This document shows, in pieces, positions 35,174-38,028 of a stretch of DNA of 38,028 bases. The stretch is taken from the IMG/VR virus record IMGVR_UViG_3300048592_000291, positions 1 through 38,028 of that record; one strand, written 5' to 3'. Within the stretch, counting starts at the first letter, position 1; each line of letters begins with the position of its first letter. The position numbers and the translations under genes were made by a program. The stretch is from a virus. The notes below the pieces were generated by a model. That model saw only the letters and a list, made by a program, of their open reading frames with translations. It made no database searches and was not told the origin of the DNA.

Positions 35174-35631
35174 ATGGGTAGCAGGGGACCAGTAGCGAAA
35201 CGGACACGATCGGCGCGGACGGCGGAGGGTAAGCGACTCCGACAGTTGCCCGACGATGCCGATGCTATTTTTCGGCGGCTGGCGCGGGATGTTGCCGGGC
35301 TGGAGCCTGGCGACGCTGCACTGCTCGAGGACACGGCGCGCTGGGCGGCGGTGGCGAAGGCGGCCTATGCGGGGCTTGGCCTAGCAAAGGCGGAAGCGGA
35401 GCGGACGCCAAACGAGGGGCTGACGGTGCCGGACACGGCGCACGGCGATGGAACGGAGATGCGCAAAAACCCGCTGCTGATTGTGCTGCGGACGGCGAGC
35501 GAGCAGATACGCGCCAACGCGCAGCAGCTTGGGGCGTCGCCACTGGCGCGGGCACGGCTGCCAGAGAAGGAGTCGGAGCAGTTGAGCCTGGCTGATATTC
35601 TCTTCGCTGACGTGGACGCCATAAAGCATGA

Positions 35632-35635
<4 letters not shown>
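35174..35635 (+). CDS. terS: Terminase small subunit (P27-like)
   Basis: Encodes 153 residues. It binds the packaging site and directs the large subunit to it. The start MGSRGPVAKRTRSART is the characteristic opening of the P27-family small terminases, followed by a helical domain with DADAIFRRLARDVAGLEPGD and RWAAVAKAAYAGLGLAKAEA. The C-terminal part (QIRANAQQLGASPLARARLP) is typical too, ending in a segment thought to touch the large subunit. The ATG of the large subunit overlaps its stop. There is only a weak ribosome-binding site. Confidence 0.88.
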
Positions 35636-37176
<1,541 letters not shown>

Positions 37177-37178
37177 GC

Positions 37179-37403
37179 ATGGCGATATCAGGCGGGGCGA
37201 CGACGGCGTATGTGTGCCAGGTGCACGGCTATGAGTTGACGTGCCAGCCGACGACGCGGCAGCGCACCGAGTGCGCCACGGTGGATCATGCGCTGCAGAT
37301 TCTCGCCCGCGGCGAGCGGTGCGTGGTGGCAGGCTCGGATATGGTGGCGCTGCGCAGGCGGTTGCAGCAGGCGGGCGTCGGGGAGAGCGGGCCGCCTGAG
37401 TAG
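37179..37403 (+). CDS. Small unknown protein after terminase
   Basis: Encodes 74 residues, beginning two bases after the terminase stop. Cys and Thr occur in the first half (YVCQVHGYELTCQPTTRQRT), then a helix-like part (TVDHALQILARGERCVVAGS) and a basic helix (MVALRRRLQQAG). The order strand-strand-helix-strand-helix suggests a compact alpha-beta fold. Small genes in this place are common and unnamed. No motif recognised. Confidence 0.55.
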   Translation: MAISGGATTAYVCQVHGYELTCQPTTRQRTECATVDHALQILARGERCVVAGSDMVALRRRLQQAGVGESGPPE

Positions 37404-37414
37404 CGGGAGGCGTT

Positions 37415-37636
37415 GTGTACGATTCCATGTTGCCGACAGAACGGATTGCACTTTGCACGGCCAGGCTATTGCAGGGCCGACAGATGACGGTGCGCCAGGT
37501 GGCGGAGGAGTTGGAGATCACGCACTCCGGGGCGGCGAAGTTGCTGGCCAGGATCAGCCGCGTGCTACCGGTGGTCGATGAGGGCGGCGTGTGGCGCATT
37601 TGCAGCGAGGGAGATGATCATGGCGAAATGGTGTAG
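37415..37636 (+). CDS. Winged-helix DNA-binding protein
   Basis: Encodes 73 residues from a GTG with GGGAGG four bases upstream; the first ATG inside the frame would be 37427. RIALCTARLLQGRQMTVRQV, AEELEITHSGAAKLLARISR and the strand-like VLPVVDEGGVWRI give a winged helix with a recognition helix in ITHSGAAKLLARI. It is probably a transcriptional regulator of the packaging/portal region or of the nearby junction promoter. It overlaps the next gene by 17 bases. Confidence 0.65.
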   Translation: MYDSMLPTERIALCTARLLQGRQMTVRQVAEELEITHSGAAKLLARISRVLPVVDEGGVWRICSEGDDHGEMV

Positions 37637-37820
37637 GGGTGGTGGCCGGCGGCGGTGGCAGTGGGTGATCGAGTGGGTGCCGGTAGAGATACCTATAACC
37701 CCAAAGGTCAAAGAAATCCCCGATCCGTTTGAACATGACGACCCGTACCAGATTCGCAATGCGCTGGCGGCGCTGGAGAATGAGGCGGCGGCAGCGGAAA
37801 CGGCGATTGCTGATGGGTGA
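37620..37820 (+). CDS. Small Trp-rich protein
   Basis: Encodes 66 residues from the ATG at 37620, chosen because AGGGAG stands six bases before; an ATG at 37614 lies next to that site. The start MAKWCRGGGRRRWQWVIEWV is rich in Trp and Arg, followed by a strand-like PVEIPITPKVKEIPDPF and a helical acidic end (NALAALENEAAAAETAIADG). No family recognised. It is the last gene before the junction promoter. Confidence 0.55.
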   Translation: MAKWCRGGGRRRWQWVIEWVPVEIPITPKVKEIPDPFEHDDPYQIRNALAALENEAAAAETAIADG

Positions 37821-37830
37821 TTGCTGATTG

Positions 37831-37839
37831 TGCTATAAT
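37831..37839 (+). promoter_or_regulatory. Extended -10 promoter at the circle junction
   Basis: TGTGCTATAATTGG surrounds TATAAT (37834-37839) with TGC directly before it. No good -35 is found at 16-18 bases. The element resembles the three other TGTGCTA-type promoters of this genome. It should drive the gene at 45-341 across the contig end. Confidence 0.65.
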
Positions 37840-37844
37840 TGGCA

Positions 37845-37871
37845 AAGCGTCAGGCGAGTGACCTGACGCTT
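37845..37871 (+). other. Ten-base stem-loop just after the junction promoter
   Basis: AAGCGTCAGG (37845-37854) is followed by a seven-base loop and CCTGACGCTT (37862-37871), perfect complements. It starts close to the expected first transcribed base, so it can be an operator for a dimeric repressor or a 5' stabilising hairpin of the leader RNA. Confidence 0.65.
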
Positions 37872-37901
37872 CATTCGCACCGATTGCGCCGGTGCTGGGG
37901 A

Positions 37902-38028
37902 TAGTGTATCGCGTCTCCCGTGCCGGCATAGCATGGGAGATTCTTATGGTATTGATTCAGGCAACAGAAACGATCTACGCCGAAAGAATTTTGATCGAGG
38001 TGGCGGCGCTCCTGCGCGGTGACGAGGA
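37902..38028. repeat. 127-bp terminal overlap, right copy
   Basis: Exact copy of bases 1-127. It includes the leader hairpin again (37914-37940) and the ATG of the first gene (37946), whose frame runs off the contig end at 38028. When the circle is closed only one copy should be kept. Confidence 0.95.

Overview
This window is a complete temperate tailed-phage genome from the HK97-like siphovirus group, probably read from a metagenome or prophage assembly. The first 127 bases reappear exactly as the last 127 bases (1-127 and 37902-38028). The molecule is therefore circular or circularly permuted, with a unique length of 37,901 bp. An overlap of exactly 127 bases looks like an assembler k-mer overlap rather than a biological terminal repeat. 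The DNA is GC-rich with tightly packed, often ATGA-overlapping genes. The host cannot be fixed from the sequence. The style of the tail-fibre and tail genes and the high GC would suit a Chloroflexota host, but that is a low-confidence guess. The integration site is predicted to be a tRNA-Gln(CUG) gene.

Layout on the circle, nearly all plus strand. HNH endonuclease and the two terminase subunits (34723-37176) are followed by small genes, then across the junction by a leader gene with a hairpin over its ribosome-binding site (45-341). A terminator-promoter cassette (387-460) then drives a membrane peptide, portal, prohead protease, capsid, a glycosyltransferase-like gene, connectors and a repeat-rich surface protein (458-8160). 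A second, almost identical cassette (8184-8257) starts the tail module: completion proteins, two related tail-tube-like proteins, tail chaperones with a GGGAAAA -1 frameshift signal, tape measure, tail tip and a 1,312-residue fibre. The module ends at a strong terminator at 21121-21153.

The lysogeny segment (21169-22860) holds an excisionase-like HTH gene, an attP core made of the 3' half of a tRNA-Gln, a minus-strand tyrosine integrase and a 230-bp non-coding block full of stem-loops. The next segment (22901-31711) holds small hypothetical genes, a RAMP-like phage protein, a replication-initiator-like gene with iterons inside it, a DUF3102-type protein, a cytosine-C5 methyltransferase and an FtsK-like translocase. 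A consensus promoter at 31745 then drives small regulators, including two ribbon-helix-helix paralogues. Two of these small genes carry the same pseudoknot-capable leader. A terminator (33475-33510) and a palindromic promoter lead to a cluster of small membrane proteins that is the best candidate for the lysis region. No endolysin was recognised.

The most unusual feature is the 202-bp gap between the RAMP-like gene (24399-25022) and the next small gene (25225). It contains a G at 39 of 40 positions of a ladder with a mean step of 5.18 nt, mostly G followed by a pyrimidine. The ladder starts at the stop codon of one gene and ends in the start codon of the next. It is not a CRISPR array, a coding region or a simple tandem repeat. 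Its neighbour has a glycine-rich C-terminal loop like those of RAMP-fold RNA-binding proteins. A possible protein-nucleic-acid filament system is therefore the main hypothesis from this window.
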